A DNA stretch of 64,000 nt from Mycolicibacterium moriokaense (GTDB lineage Bacteria > Actinomycetota > Actinomycetes > Mycobacteriales > Mycobacteriaceae). The stretch is from the NCBI RefSeq assembly GCF_003347205.1, contig NZ_QQBJ01000027.1, positions 1-64,000 of the forward strand. The letters are read 5' to 3'. Shown here in pieces: positions 16,412-25,828 of the stretch (position 1 is the stretch's first letter; each line of letters starts with the position of its first letter). The notes under the pieces are model-generated. The model did not search any database and was not told the origin of the DNA. It saw only the letters and a list, made by a program, of their open reading frames with translations. The translations under genes were made by a program, and so were the position numbers.

Positions 16412-17344
16412 TCAGCCGAGCGCGGGCAGCACCGCCGAGGCGAACAGTTCCAGGTGGTCGAGATCCGACATGTCCAGAAGCTGCAGGTAGACCCGCTGCA
16501 CGCCGATCTCGGCGAACGGGCCCAGCTTGTCGACGATCTCGCCGGGCGTACCGACCGCGGGCGAATTGCCGCGCAGTTCGTCGACCTCGCGTCCGATCGC
16601 CGCCGCGCGGGTGGCCACCTGCGCGTCGTCGCGTCCGGCGCACACCACGAACGCCGCCGAGTGCGTCAGCGAATCCGGTGTTCGGCCTGCCTCGGCGAGT
16701 GCCGCGTCGACGCGGTCGTACATGGTCTTGACGCCGTCGAGCGGCATGAACGGGGCATTGAACTCAGCGGCGAACTTCGCGGCCAGCGCGGGCGTCCGCT
16801 TCGGCCCGCCGCCGCCGATGATGATCGGCGGATGTGGTTGTTGCACCGGCTTCGGCAGCGCGGGTGACTCGACGACGGACTGGTGCTTGCCCGCGTAGTC
16901 GAAGGTCTCACCCTCCGGCGTCGTCCACAGCCCGGTGATGATGTCCAACTGCTCGCGCAGCCGGTCGAACCGCTCGCCGAGCGGCGGAAACGGGATCGCA
17001 TACGCCTTGTGCTCGGCCTCGAACCAACCCGCGCCGAGGCCCAACTCGACGCGGCCGCCGCTCATCTCGTCGACCTGGGCCACCGAGATCGCCAACGGAC
17101 CGGCGTAGCGGAACGTCGCCGACGTGACCATGGTGCCGAGCCGGACAGACGTCGTCTCGCGGGCGATGCCCGCCAGGGTCACCCAGGAGTCGGTCGGCCC
17201 TGGCAGCCCGTCGCCGCTCATGGCCACGTAGTGGTCGGACCGGAAGAAGGCTGAATAGCCAAGCGCTTCAGCGGCTTTGGCGACGGCGAGCTGGTCGGCG
17301 TAGGTGGCGCCTTGCTGGGGTTCGACGAACACGCGGAAATCCAC
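16412..17344 (-). CDS. LLM-class (luciferase-like) F420-dependent oxidoreductase
   Basis: A 310-residue protein of the bacterial luciferase-like family, whose mycobacterial members usually use coenzyme F420. Visible family hallmarks are YSAFFRSDHYV, TSVRLGTMVTSATFRYAGPLA and GRVELGLGAGWFEAEH in the N-terminal half, typical of the TIM-barrel substrate and cofactor pocket, and a C-terminal part with PHPPIIIGGGGPKRTPALAA. The start is GTG at 17344. The substrate cannot be told from sequence. Confidence 0.85.
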   Translation of the reverse strand: MDFRVFVEPQQGATYADQLAVAKAAEALGYSAFFRSDHYVAMSGDGLPGPTDSWVTLAGIARETTSVRLGTMVTSATFRYAGPLAISVAQVDEMSGGRVELGLGAGWFEAEHKAYAIPFPPLGERFDRLREQLDIITGLWTTPEGETFDYAGKHQSVVESPALPKPVQQPHPPIIIGGGGPKRTPALAAKFAAEFNAPFMPLDGVKTMYDRVDAALAEAGRTPDSLTHSAAFVVCAGRDDAQVATRAAAIGREVDELRGNSPAVGTPGEIVDKLGPFAEIGVQRVYLQLLDMSDLDHLELFASAVLPALG

Positions 17345-17368
17345 GTAGGTCAGCTTAGTTGTGGTCGC

Positions 17369-17590
17369 TCACTGCCAACTGAGATCGGCGTTCGGTTGGT
17401 GGTCGTATCGGTCCCGGCGATCCGCCGAGCGAGTGTCGATCGTGACCTCCTGCCAATACGACGGGCTGTAGAGGTGAATGTCCTCGCCACTGTTGACCCT
17501 CAGCACACCGCTGGGCAACACCTGGTAGGTGGCGTTGTCCGAGAACTCCTCGTCGGATTCCTGGCCGCTGACCTGTATCCACATCTTCAT
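17369..17590 (-). CDS. Small conserved acidic protein
   Basis: A 73-residue soluble protein beginning MKMWIQVSG, with a likely beta-rich body (ATYQVLPSGVLRVNSGEDIH) and a polar C-terminus. It begins 8 bp after the DUF5709-like gene and is probably cotranscribed with it. I do not recognise a function; coding potential is supported by tight spacing and typical codon use. Confidence 0.55.
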   Translation of the reverse strand: MKMWIQVSGQESDEEFSDNATYQVLPSGVLRVNSGEDIHLYSPSYWQEVTIDTRSADRRDRYDHQPNADLSWQ

Positions 17591-17598
17591 GGTGGTCC

Positions 17599-18090
17599 TC
17601 AGTCTTGGTCGTCGCGGTCCTCGATGACATGCACCGCGGCTTCTTCGGCGGACGCCGCGCCGCCGCTGATGCCGACGTCGTCGGCCACGAGTTCCGCCTC
17701 GGTGTCCTCACCGAATCCCATGTCGGGTGCGACGAGCCGACCCGCCCGCATGCGCCCCACCTCACGGTGCTCGGGGAATTCGGATTCGCGTTCGGCTTCG
17801 TCGGCACTGCGCTGCTCGTCGTCGCGGGCGGAGTTCAGCCACGACGCCGGATCCGGTTCTTCCTCCGCCAGATGCTGATCCAGGCTCTCCGACGGGCCGT
17901 ATGCGCCGGGGCCGTACGGCTGTTCGGCTGGCGAGTAGCCCTCGTCGAGCAGGTCATCGACGCCGCGATCGTCCAAGGTGTCCCCGGGCTGCAGTTGATT
18001 CTCGAGGTCCACGCTGTACTGGCCGAGCGCGGGTCCCGTGCCGAAAGAGGTGCTCACGGGCTCGATACTGGTCCGCGGCCGACCGCCCAT
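17599..18090 (-). CDS. DUF5709-family acidic protein
   Basis: A 163-residue acidic protein. The signature of the actinobacterial DUF5709 family is visible at the C-terminus: GRLVAPDMGFGEDTEAELVA followed by GGAASAEEAAVHV. The N-terminal half is disordered-looking with Gly, Pro and Tyr. Function unknown. It precedes the 73-residue gene by 8 bp and follows lpqJ by 31 bp on the same strand. Confidence 0.75.
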   Translation of the reverse strand: MGGRPRTSIEPVSTSFGTGPALGQYSVDLENQLQPGDTLDDRGVDDLLDEGYSPAEQPYGPGAYGPSESLDQHLAEEEPDPASWLNSARDDEQRSADEAERESEFPEHREVGRMRAGRLVAPDMGFGEDTEAELVADDVGISGGAASAEEAAVHVIEDRDDQD

Positions 18091-18121
18091 CTAGGGCCGT
18101 TCGGCCTTGGAGCCGGCGACG

Positions 18122-18679
18122 TTAGTAGGTTTGCACCTTCTCGATGCTGACGAACATGCCGTGCCCGGTCTTCTGGTTGGTGAACCGGGTGCCCTCGCTG
18201 GTCGCGTCGATCGTCCAGCCGACGGCGCTGTAGGTGCGGTAGTCGATGGTGACGACGGGGATGTCGCCGAGGTTGCCGACGACCCACTCCATGGTGCCGT
18301 CGGCGGTCAGGCGCACCCCGTTGGCGGGTATGCCGTCCTTGATCGGCGAATTGGTGAACTGTGCCTCGCAGTCGACCTCTTGCTTGTTGAGCTGGCAGCG
18401 CGTCTGGCCCGATTTGGTCTCGATGAACACGTAGCCCCCGTCGGCTGGCGGCAGCACGTCGCCGGCGGGCGGTGCCGCCGACGTCGGGGTCGTCGACGGT
18501 GTGGGTGTCGTGGTGGGCGGCGCCGTGGTCGGTCTGCTGGTGCTGGGCCGCGACGTCGGAAAGCTGGGTTCGCCCGGGCCGGTCGGGCTCGTCACGGGCG
18601 TGCCCTGGATGTCGGAGCCGCAGCCAGAGACCAGCGCACCAATCGCGGCCGCGCACGCCAGCATCCAGCGTGTTCTCAT
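18122..18679 (-). CDS. lpqJ: Probable lipoprotein LpqJ
   Basis: A 185-residue exported lipoprotein. The signal peptide (MRTRWMLACAAAIG) ends in the lipobox LVSGC with Cys20 as the lipidation site. A Pro/Thr/Ser-rich linker of about 50 residues precedes a C-terminal domain of roughly 110 residues containing two cysteines (RCQLNKQEVDCEAQF) that could form a disulfide. Rv0344c (LpqJ) in M. tuberculosis has the same size and position downstream of iniC. Function is unknown. Confidence 0.72.
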   Translation of the reverse strand: MRTRWMLACAAAIGALVSGCGSDIQGTPVTSPTGPGEPSFPTSRPSTSRPTTAPPTTTPTPSTTPTSAAPPAGDVLPPADGGYVFIETKSGQTRCQLNKQEVDCEAQFTNSPIKDGIPANGVRLTADGTMEWVVGNLGDIPVVTIDYRTYSAVGWTIDATSEGTRFTNQKTGHGMFVSIEKVQTY

Positions 18680-18882
18680 CGGAACCAGGCTACGCAGCCG
18701 TACGCACGCGCGCCGATGACGCGCCAGGGTGGGTAATCGATGGCGAGGTCATTGGTCTGGGGGTCGAAATACCTTATGGAGGCTGGCTACAACGGTGTCG
18801 CCGTCCTCGATACGAAGACCACTGCTGAATCGCTGTTGTTGACTTCATGCGCGGCTTTGCGCAGCGAAGGTGAAGCGGCGAA

Positions 18883-19677
18883 TCAATCGACGGCGACCCG
18901 GTCCGCCAGCCACGACAGCGCGACGTCGGCGACATCCCGCCAGCCGTGGTCCATGGTCAGGGAGTGACCGCGGCCTTCGAATTCGTGGAAGTCGGTGATG
19001 GCGTTCGATTTTCGGTAGAGACGGTATGCGCCCTTGGCGGTGACGTACGGCACGGTGTGGTCTGCGGTGCCACCGGTGATCAGCAGTGGCCCGCGGCCGG
19101 CGTTGGTGACGTCGACCTTGGCGGGCGAGTTCGGTGCGAAATTCGCTGTGCCGACCTCGAACAGCGGCTTGCCCGGTGAGGGAATGTTCCACTGCTCCCA
19201 CAGCGCGTCGGATTCCTCCGAGGACAACGCGTTGCCGAAGCCGTACCGCCACTGGGATCTGGTCAGCGCTTTCGCTTTGCTGCGGTTCGCCGGGTTCCCC
19301 AGCACCGGGAACGCCGAGCGCAGCTGTGCCAACGGGAGCGCGCGCACTCCTTTGATCGGTGCGGGGTCGATCGCGATCGCCGCCGAGACCAGCCGTTGAT
19401 CCAGCAGCTTCTGGGCGATAAGCCCGCCGAACGAATGCCCGATGACTACCGGGGGTCTGTCGTACTGACGGAGGACGGCCGCGAAGTGTTCGGTCAAGTC
19501 GTTGAGGCCGAACCCGGCTTGAGTGTTTGGGTTCGCGCGAGTGCCGGCTACCGTCGTGTCCTCGCCCGGCCATGGTGGAGCGATCGCGCTATGGCCCTGG
19601 GCGCCATAGTGGTCGATCCACGGTTGCCAGGCGGTGTGGGATACCCACAGCCCGTGGATGAATACGACATCGGTCAT
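18883..19677 (-). CDS. Alpha/beta hydrolase
   Basis: A 264-residue alpha/beta hydrolase. The strand-HGLW oxyanion region is at 8-11, the nucleophile elbow GHSFGG places Ser82, the acid is probably the Asp in GGTADHTVP, and the catalytic His lies in GRGHSLTMD. No signal peptide. It resembles carboxylesterase/lysophospholipase-type hydrolases widely found in mycobacteria; the substrate cannot be named. It is the first gene of the apparently accessory stretch and lies 115 bp from the next TetR gene on the same strand. Confidence 0.82.
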   Translation of the reverse strand: MTDVVFIHGLWVSHTAWQPWIDHYGAQGHSAIAPPWPGEDTTVAGTRANPNTQAGFGLNDLTEHFAAVLRQYDRPPVVIGHSFGGLIAQKLLDQRLVSAAIAIDPAPIKGVRALPLAQLRSAFPVLGNPANRSKAKALTRSQWRYGFGNALSSEESDALWEQWNIPSPGKPLFEVGTANFAPNSPAKVDVTNAGRGPLLITGGTADHTVPYVTAKGAYRLYRKSNAITDFHEFEGRGHSLTMDHGWRDVADVALSWLADRVAVD

Positions 19678-19792
19678 GGTTGCGGTCCCGTCGGTCGAAG
19701 TGCGGCGTTCGCGAATGCGACGCTATGGCAGCGTTCTTGACCGCGACTGGACGACCACTGGAGAGAGGCGGCCCGCGCGTCGTACCTTCAGT

Positions 19793-20425
19793 TCAGGAGG
19801 CGGCAGCGCGCAGCGAGTGACAGAACTGTGCGCTGAGAAATCTTTTTGCCCGGTCCTCGGGCCAGCCCAGCACGGTGACGGTGAAATGAAAGCCGTTGTG
19901 CGGTCCGTAGTGGTACAGGGTGATGTCGGCGAAATCCTCGTCGGTGAACGAGTCGGGCAGGTCGGTCAGTTGACGGACCTTACGGCCAATCGCGCAGAGC
20001 GCGCTGCGATGCCGAATGGTCGCCTGACCAAGTGTCTCGGCAGCAGCCTCGTCGTGGGCCGCGGTTGCGAGGACGAGTTGCACGATGTCGTCGTAGCGAC
20101 GCCAGAACTGCAGGTAGGAGTCGGAGAGCACGGTGAGGACCTCGTCGAGCGAGGTGGCGTCGTCGACCAGGTCGAGTGTGCCCTGCACCAGGTCGGAAGT
20201 CGTCCACGTGTCCATCAAAGTGCGCAGCAAGCCTTGTTTACCGCCGCATTGTTGGTACACCGTCCCCGGGGACACCCGACTGGCCGCGGCGATCTCGTTG
20301 ATGGTCGTGGCGAAGTAGCCGCGCTCGGCGAACAGTGTGCGAGCGGATGCCACAACCGCTTCGCGCGTCTGTTCGGCGTACTCCTCGCGGCGTGAGCGGG
20401 GACGTTCAGGTGGTCGTTCGTTCAT
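19793..20425 (-). CDS. TetR-family transcriptional regulator
   Basis: A 210-residue TetR protein. The N-terminal HTH is clear: ARTLFAERGYFATTINEIAA, then SRVSPGTVYQQCGGKQGLLR. The ligand-binding C-terminal domain is variable as usual. The ATG at 20425 is chosen; a GTG at 20437 would add four residues. A perfect 27-bp palindrome lies 98 bp upstream, between this gene and the divergent AfsR-like regulator, and is the likely operator for one or both genes. Confidence 0.85.
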   Translation of the reverse strand: MNERPPERPRSRREEYAEQTREAVVASARTLFAERGYFATTINEIAAASRVSPGTVYQQCGGKQGLLRTLMDTWTTSDLVQGTLDLVDDATSLDEVLTVLSDSYLQFWRRYDDIVQLVLATAAHDEAAAETLGQATIRHRSALCAIGRKVRQLTDLPDSFTDEDFADITLYHYGPHNGFHFTVTVLGWPEDRAKRFLSAQFCHSLRAAAS

Positions 20426-20522
20426 GCAAGGACGCACCGGAGGTTCATTTCGTGACCGACCGTATCACTGAAGCAATCGTTGACTGATAAAAGACACGGT
20501 CACCTTATTGTTGAATAACTAT

Positions 20523-20549
20523 CTTCACTGTAGCATCGCTACAGTGAAG
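20523..20549. promoter_or_regulatory. Perfect 27-bp palindrome between TetR and AfsR-like genes
   Basis: Arms CTTCACTGTAGC (20523-20534) and GCTACAGTGAAG (20538-20549) are exact reverse complements around the spacer ATC. Twelve-base perfect arms are typical of a TetR dimer operator. It lies 53 bp upstream of the AfsR-like start. A half-site TCACTGTAG also occurs at 25686-25694 in the divergent promoter of the alpha/beta hydrolase and DJ-1 genes. Confidence 0.82.
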
Positions 20550-20601
20550 TTTTGAGCGGCGGCCTGCCGCCTTTGTGCCCGCCTGACCAGGGGTATACCG
20601 A

Positions 20602-23600
20602 ATGGGATGGACCGCGGAACCTTCCATGGCTGCTGGGGACGACGAGCTTCTGCGACTGCAGATCCTGGGACCGTTACGGGTGTGGCGCGGCCAGGCTGAA
20701 CTGGATCCCGGACCTCGCCAACAACTGTGTCTGCTCGCGGTGCTTCTGGCCCGAGCCGGTCAGCCGGTCAGTACCGCCGAGTTGATCGACCTGATCTGGG
20801 GTCAACATCCCCCCGACAGCGCGCTGAACGTCATACACAAATATGTCGGCTCGCTGCGGCGTGTCTTCGAACCGTCAGTGCCGGCCCGGAATTCGGGGAT
20901 ACACCTGTTCCGCCGCGGTAATGGCTACATGTTCGCGCCTGGGCCGGCATTACTGGACTTGGCAGAGTTCGGCCATCTCGTTGAGATCGCGAAACGAGCG
21001 TTCGCCGACGATCAACCCGGGGCGGCGTTGGCGCACTACGAGCAGGCGCTGTCCCTGTGGAAAGGTGCAGCCGGCGACGGGCTGGACTTCGCATCGTCGG
21101 CTGCGTCGTCGGTGTTCGCCGAAATCAATACTCGTTTCTTCGATGTCTGCGTGGCCGCCGCCGAGTTGGCGGTGTCGTTGCAGTCGCCGCAGGGGGTCGC
21201 AGCGCCCCTGCGCCTCGCCACCGCGATGGCTCCCTTGAACGAGCCTGTCCACGCCGCCCTGATCTCGGTGTTGGGTGCAGCGGGCCAGCAAGCGGAGGCG
21301 CTGGAGCTGTTTCAACTGACTCGGCAACGCCTCGCCGATGAGCTGGGCATCGATCCGGGTCAGGCCCTGCAGCGTGCCCATCAGCGTGTACTGAGCCGGC
21401 AACCCGTGCGAGACGTGAGTGCGGACGCCGAGGGCCATGACCCGCGTCCCGAGGCCGTCGTGGCGAAATCGCCGGCGTTCGTCGGACGCATCCAGGAATC
21501 GGCCGCCATCGGCGAATCACTGGCCGTCGCCATCGCGGGTGGTAGCGGGCTGGTGCTCGTGGAGGGTGAACCGGGGATCGGCAAGACCAGGCTGCTCGAG
21601 GAGATCAGCACCGCGGCCGGCCGGCGTGGCGCGCTTATCGCGTGGGGCAACAGTCCACCGGCGGCGGGCACGCCGGCGATGTGGCCATGGGTGCAGGCGG
21701 TCGGGGCGATGCTGGCGGCCTGTCCGGCAGATGTGCAGCGCTGCTGGCGGGCGGGGGAGATCGGTCGCCTGCTGGATTCCGCGGCTGAAGAGTTGCCTCC
21801 GCTGTTGCCCGACAGCGGCGCCCGGTTCCGATTGTTCGAACGGATCACTGCGCTGATCGCCGAGTCCGCGGCTGCCCGGCCGGTCGTGCTGGTCATCGAT
21901 GACCTGCACTGGGCCGACCTACCCTCTCTGGAACTCTTCGCGCGCATGGCATCCGGGCTCCCCGACGGCGTCGCGCTTGTCGGCGCGCTGCGGGACAAGG
22001 CGCCCGCACCTCGGGCCGAACTGACCCGCATGCTCGCTGCCACGAGTCGCGTACCCGGTGTCCGGCGAATCCGCCTGGAGCCCTTGACCCGGCCCAACGT
22101 CGCCGACTTGATTCGGATCGAAACGGGGCGAGAGCCCAGCGACGACGCGGCCAACAGCATCCACGAGCGGACCGCGGGTAACCCCTTCTTCGTGCGGGAA
22201 CTGTCGCGGCTGCTGGCGCACCGCGAGGCACTCTCGAGCGGTCCCACCGGTCCCGCAGAGGTGCCCGCGACCGTGCGAGACATCGTCCACGATCGGCTCG
22301 CCGACCTGGGCGAAGGGGACAAGCGTCTGCTGTTCACCGCGGCCTTGATCGGCCGCGACGTCGATGTCAGGGTGCTGGCTCGCGCTGCGGGACTCGATGT
22401 CGAAGCGTGCCTGGACAACCTCGAGCCGCTCGATGAACTCGGGATACTCACTCCGACCGCAGATCCGTTCGGATTCCGCTTCGCCCACGACCTGGTGCGT
22501 GAGGCAGTGGTGGAACTGGCCCCCTCACACCGAGCGAGTCGACTGCACGCTCGCATCGCCGATGCTCTCCAGTCGTGGCCCGCAGATCGCGAATCGGTCG
22601 AGGAGCGCCTCGCTCACCACCTGTGGGCCGCCGGCCCCTGCGTGACGCCCGATCGGACCGCCGAGGCCTTGATGCGGGCTGCCGCCCGAACGGCGAACAA
22701 GTGCGCGTTCGAGGCTGCCGAGCAGAATCTTCGCACCGCGATAACGGTGTCCCGGCAAGCGGCGATGCCGGAACTCGAACTGACGGCCCTGACCCAGCTC
22801 ACCGCGCTGATGGGGATGCAGTCGATGTATGGGGCTTGCGGTCTGCGTGATCTGTTGGAGCGCGCCGAACATCTGGCCGCCTCTCTCGGACGGGAGCGTG
22901 AGGCGGCTGGATTCCTCTATTCGCGTTGGGCTGCCCACGCGCAAGCGATCGAACTCGAAGCCAGCCGCCCGTTGGCTCACCGATTGCTCGCGCAGGGATG
23001 TGCATCCACGGATCCCGTGATCCGGTCATACGGATTCCAGGCCTGGGGCATCCAGCAGTGGGACGCCGGCAATATCGGTGAGGCATTCCGGTATCTCGAG
23101 CGATCCAAACGGTCACTTCTCGAGGGCTTGACCGCAAGCGTCGAGGACCCCCTGTGTCGGGACCTGCAGTGGCTCATGACGGGGATGCTGGCCGAAACGA
23201 CAGCGCTACACGGCGATATCGCCGCAGCCAGAAGCCTGCTCGACATCCTGGAAGCTGCCGCAGGTACCGAGCCGTACATGATCACGGTGTGGGCAGCGAT
23301 CGGGTGTCGGATAGCCGCGATCGCCGGTGACCCTCTGTGGGCACTGCAGACGGCGAAGCGCGGCATCACAGCGGACCCAGGCTTCAACTTCGTGTTCTTG
23401 GGCACCTACCAGAGACTTGCCCGCTGCTGGGCTGAGTGCATGACAGGCGCTCAACCCGCCGAAGCCGCCGCTGTCGACGCAGAGAAGCTCATCATCGCGA
23501 ATCTCCTTGACCCGCCCCGTTCGTGCGTCGCCACCTGGTTTGCCCTCCTCGCCGAGATGTGGCTAGAGGGAGGTGATTGTGACCAAGCCGCACGTGCTCT

Positions 23601-23832
23601 CGACAAGGCGGAATGGTGTATGCGGACGTACGGTCAGCTTTATCCGGAAGGGTTGCTGTTGTTGATGCGGGCACGCCTGCTGCATGCGTGCGGGGCACCG
23701 GCCGCTCAGGTGCGGGTCGCTGCCCAGCATGCGCGCTCGGTGTCCGTCGACCGTGAGGCACATCTGTTCGCGCAGCGCGCAGAAACCTTGCTCGCCGAAC
23801 TCGATTCGGCCACCGTGCAACACGCGGTGTGA
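20602..23832 (+). CDS. AfsR/SARP-like regulator: winged helix, BTAD and AAA/STAND ATPase
   Basis: A 1076-residue regulator. Residues about 12-105 form an OmpR-type winged helix (LRLQILGPLRVW, then GQPVSTAELIDLIWG), about 110-265 the bacterial transcriptional activator domain (ALEQ-type TPR helices ending LADELGIDPG), and from about 290 an ATPase with Walker A GEPGIGKTRLLEEI and Walker B VVLVIDDLHWAD. The C-terminal 450 residues are TPR-like helices. Such proteins activate metabolic gene clusters in actinobacteria. The ATG at 20602 follows AGGGG. The neighbouring hydrolase and DJ-1 genes may be its targets; that is inference. Confidence 0.85.
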   Translation: MGWTAEPSMAAGDDELLRLQILGPLRVWRGQAELDPGPRQQLCLLAVLLARAGQPVSTAELIDLIWGQHPPDSALNVIHKYVGSLRRVFEPSVPARNSGIHLFRRGNGYMFAPGPALLDLAEFGHLVEIAKRAFADDQPGAALAHYEQALSLWKGAAGDGLDFASSAASSVFAEINTRFFDVCVAAAELAVSLQSPQGVAAPLRLATAMAPLNEPVHAALISVLGAAGQQAEALELFQLTRQRLADELGIDPGQALQRAHQRVLSRQPVRDVSADAEGHDPRPEAVVAKSPAFVGRIQESAAIGESLAVAIAGGSGLVLVEGEPGIGKTRLLEEISTAAGRRGALIAWGNSPPAAGTPAMWPWVQAVGAMLAACPADVQRCWRAGEIGRLLDSAAEELPPLLPDSGARFRLFERITALIAESAAARPVVLVIDDLHWADLPSLELFARMASGLPDGVALVGALRDKAPAPRAELTRMLAATSRVPGVRRIRLEPLTRPNVADLIRIETGREPSDDAANSIHERTAGNPFFVRELSRLLAHREALSSGPTGPAEVPATVRDIVHDRLADLGEGDKRLLFTAALIGRDVDVRVLARAAGLDVEACLDNLEPLDELGILTPTADPFGFRFAHDLVREAVVELAPSHRASRLHARIADALQSWPADRESVEERLAHHLWAAGPCVTPDRTAEALMRAAARTANKCAFEAAEQNLRTAITVSRQAAMPELELTALTQLTALMGMQSMYGACGLRDLLERAEHLAASLGREREAAGFLYSRWAAHAQAIELEASRPLAHRLLAQGCASTDPVIRSYGFQAWGIQQWDAGNIGEAFRYLERSKRSLLEGLTASVEDPLCRDLQWLMTGMLAETTALHGDIAAARSLLDILEAAAGTEPYMITVWAAIGCRIAAIAGDPLWALQTAKRGITADPGFNFVFLGTYQRLARCWAECMTGAQPAEAAAVDAEKLIIANLLDPPRSCVATWFALLAEMWLEGGDCDQAARALDKAEWCMRTYGQLYPEGLLLLMRARLLHACGAPAAQVRVAAQHARSVSVDREAHLFAQRAETLLAELDSATVQHAV

Positions 23833-23857
23833 ATCCGCCGCGGCGTCCACTGTCGGT

Positions 23858-23877
23858 CCATTGGGAATCAACAATGG
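23858..23877. promoter_or_regulatory. Inverted repeat upstream of alpha/beta hydrolase
   Basis: CCATTG (23858-23863) and CAATGG (23872-23877) flank an 8-base spacer, with partial extension of the symmetry outward (GG before, CC after). It sits between the AfsR-like stop at 23832 and the hydrolase start at 23919, so it may be an operator. There is no T-tract, which argues against a terminator. Confidence 0.35.
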
Positions 23878-23918
23878 CCGGATAGCTTCGCAGGCAAGGT
23901 CCGACAGAGGAGCACTCC

Positions 23919-24785
23919 ATGACCCTTGTCCGCTATCACGCCGCGACGATCGACGGGCTCGACGTCTTCTATCGGGAGGCGGGCGACCCGTCGAACCCGA
24001 CGATCCTTCTGCTGCACGGGTTTCCGTCGAGCTCGCACATGTTCCGGAATCTGATGGTCTCATTGGCCGACTCCTACCACCTGGTAGCGCCGGACCACGT
24101 CGGGTTCGGTAGGTCGTCGATGCCGACCATTCACGAATTCGATTACAGCTTCCACAATCTGACGACGATCACCGAGAAGCTGATCGCGCAACTCGGGCTG
24201 CAACGATTCGCCATCTACATCCACGATTACGGTGCGCCGATCGGTCTGCGGATCGCCAGCGCCACCCCGGAGCGGATCACTGCGATCATCAGCCAGAGCG
24301 GTAACGCCTATCTGGAAGGGTTCACGCCCTTCTGGGACATCTTGTTCGCCCACGCCAAGGACCGCGCCGCCAACGAACGCGGAGTCCGCGAGTACCTGAC
24401 CGCGAGCAAGACCTACTGGCAGTACACGCACGGCGTGCCCGCTGACCGACTGGACCTCATCGCTCCGGAAGCCTGGCTGCTCGACCAAGCCGGACTGGAT
24501 CGCAAAGGTAACGACGAGATCCAACTGCAGCTGTTCTGGGACTATCAGTTCAACCTCGACGGCTACCCGAAATTCCAGGATTACTTCCGCACCCATCAGC
24601 CGCCGCTGCTGGTTACCTGGGGTCGCAACGACGAAATCTTCGGTGCCGCAGGGGCGGAAGCTTACCGGCGTGATCTGCCTGACGGGGAATTTCACTTACT
24701 CGATGCGGGCCACTTCGCGCTCGAGACACACGGCGCCGAGATCAGCGGCCACATCCGCGAGTTCCTTTCAAAGCTCGACGTTTAG
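23919..24785 (+). CDS. Alpha/beta hydrolase of the haloalkane dehalogenase/epoxide hydrolase type
   Basis: A 288-residue alpha/beta hydrolase. HGFPSSS at 33-39 forms the oxyanion region. The nucleophile elbow is IHDYGAPIG with Asp103, so the nucleophile is aspartate, as in haloalkane dehalogenases and epoxide hydrolases, not serine. The catalytic His is in DAGHFALE near the C-terminus. No signal peptide. Its closest relative in the window is the convergent gene 24792-25655, with the same length and motif positions, which points to a local duplication with inversion. Substrate unknown. Confidence 0.83.
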   Translation: MTLVRYHAATIDGLDVFYREAGDPSNPTILLLHGFPSSSHMFRNLMVSLADSYHLVAPDHVGFGRSSMPTIHEFDYSFHNLTTITEKLIAQLGLQRFAIYIHDYGAPIGLRIASATPERITAIISQSGNAYLEGFTPFWDILFAHAKDRAANERGVREYLTASKTYWQYTHGVPADRLDLIAPEAWLLDQAGLDRKGNDEIQLQLFWDYQFNLDGYPKFQDYFRTHQPPLLVTWGRNDEIFGAAGAEAYRRDLPDGEFHLLDAGHFALETHGAEISGHIREFLSKLDV

Positions 24786-24791
24786 GAGCCA

Positions 24792-25655
24792 TCAGACGTT
24801 GGCGGTGAGGAAGGCGCGGATCAGCGGCAGCGTCTCGTCAAGGGCGCTCTCCAGCAGGAAGTGGCCGCCATCGATCAGGTGAATCTCGGCGTTGGGCAGG
24901 TCGACGGTGAATGCGGCGGCACCATGCGGGCCGAAGATCGGATCGTGGCGGCCCCACACCGCAAGGAGGGGGACTGCAGACTCGCGGAAGTACTGGTGTA
25001 CTGCGGGATACAGCGCAGGATTGCTGGCATAGTCCCGGAACAGCGCGAGTTGGATGAGGTCGATCCCCGGACGAGACAGCAGCGCGTAGTCGGTGAGCCA
25101 GGTCGTCGGGTCAACCAGTGTCTCGTCGCTGACTCCGGACAGATATTGCCACCGGGTCATCTCCAAGGTCAGCGCCTGCCGTACGCCTGACTCGGTTTGT
25201 GTATTCTGATGCGCCCAATACGCCCAGACAACCCTGAAGAAACCGGGCTGGAACCCCTCCTGGTAAGCGTTGCCGCTCTGACTGATGATCGCCGCGATCG
25301 ATGCCGGATCACGCAATGCGAGCCGCCAGCCGATCGGTGCGCCGTAATCGTGGACGTACATCGCGTATCGGTGCACACCCAGATGTCGCAGCAGGCCGGC
25401 GGTGAGATCGGTCAGCGCGTCGAAGCTGTAATCGAACTCGGCGACCGGCGGCGCGTCGGAGAGGCCGAAACCCAAATGGTCCGGAGCGATCAGATGCCAT
25501 CGGTCCGCCAGCAGCGGAATAAGGTGCCGGAACATCGATGAGCTCGCCGGAAAGCCGTGCAGCAGTAGGAGAGTGGGAGCCTCTGTCGGGCCGGCCTCCC
25601 GGTAAAACAACCGATGTCCGTCGATGACCGCGAATCGATGGTGAATGGCCGGCAT
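24792..25655 (-). CDS. Alpha/beta hydrolase, paralogue of the convergent neighbour
   Basis: A 287-residue protein with the same layout as the gene at 23919: HGFPASS at 33-39, Asp103 in VHDYGAPIG as nucleophile, and GGHFLLE carrying the catalytic His. The stop codons of the two genes are 6 bp apart in convergent orientation. Its promoter lies in the 173-bp divergent gap shared with the DJ-1/PfpI gene, which contains a TCACTGTAG half-site like that in the TetR palindrome. Substrate unknown. Confidence 0.83.
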   Translation of the reverse strand: MPAIHHRFAVIDGHRLFYREAGPTEAPTLLLLHGFPASSSMFRHLIPLLADRWHLIAPDHLGFGLSDAPPVAEFDYSFDALTDLTAGLLRHLGVHRYAMYVHDYGAPIGWRLALRDPASIAAIISQSGNAYQEGFQPGFFRVVWAYWAHQNTQTESGVRQALTLEMTRWQYLSGVSDETLVDPTTWLTDYALLSRPGIDLIQLALFRDYASNPALYPAVHQYFRESAVPLLAVWGRHDPIFGPHGAAAFTVDLPNAEIHLIDGGHFLLESALDETLPLIRAFLTANV

Positions 25656-25828
25656 ATCGCGATGCTACGAACGTGCACTTGACGATCACTGTAGTTGTGC
25701 ATGCCACGCCGCCGGATTTCGGCGTCCACTCGAAGTCAATTGGTCGTCAACAAAGGTTTCCTAAAGTCGCCGACATCGAGATCTTCGCCGGAGAGCACAC
25801 GCGCCTCTGCCAAAAGGAGACTAGGCAC

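Noticed and set aside
18740-18967. A 75-codon frame in the gap after lpqJ
   Set aside because: No ribosome-binding site, it overlaps the 3' end of the hydrolase gene antisense, and it has no similarity I recognise.
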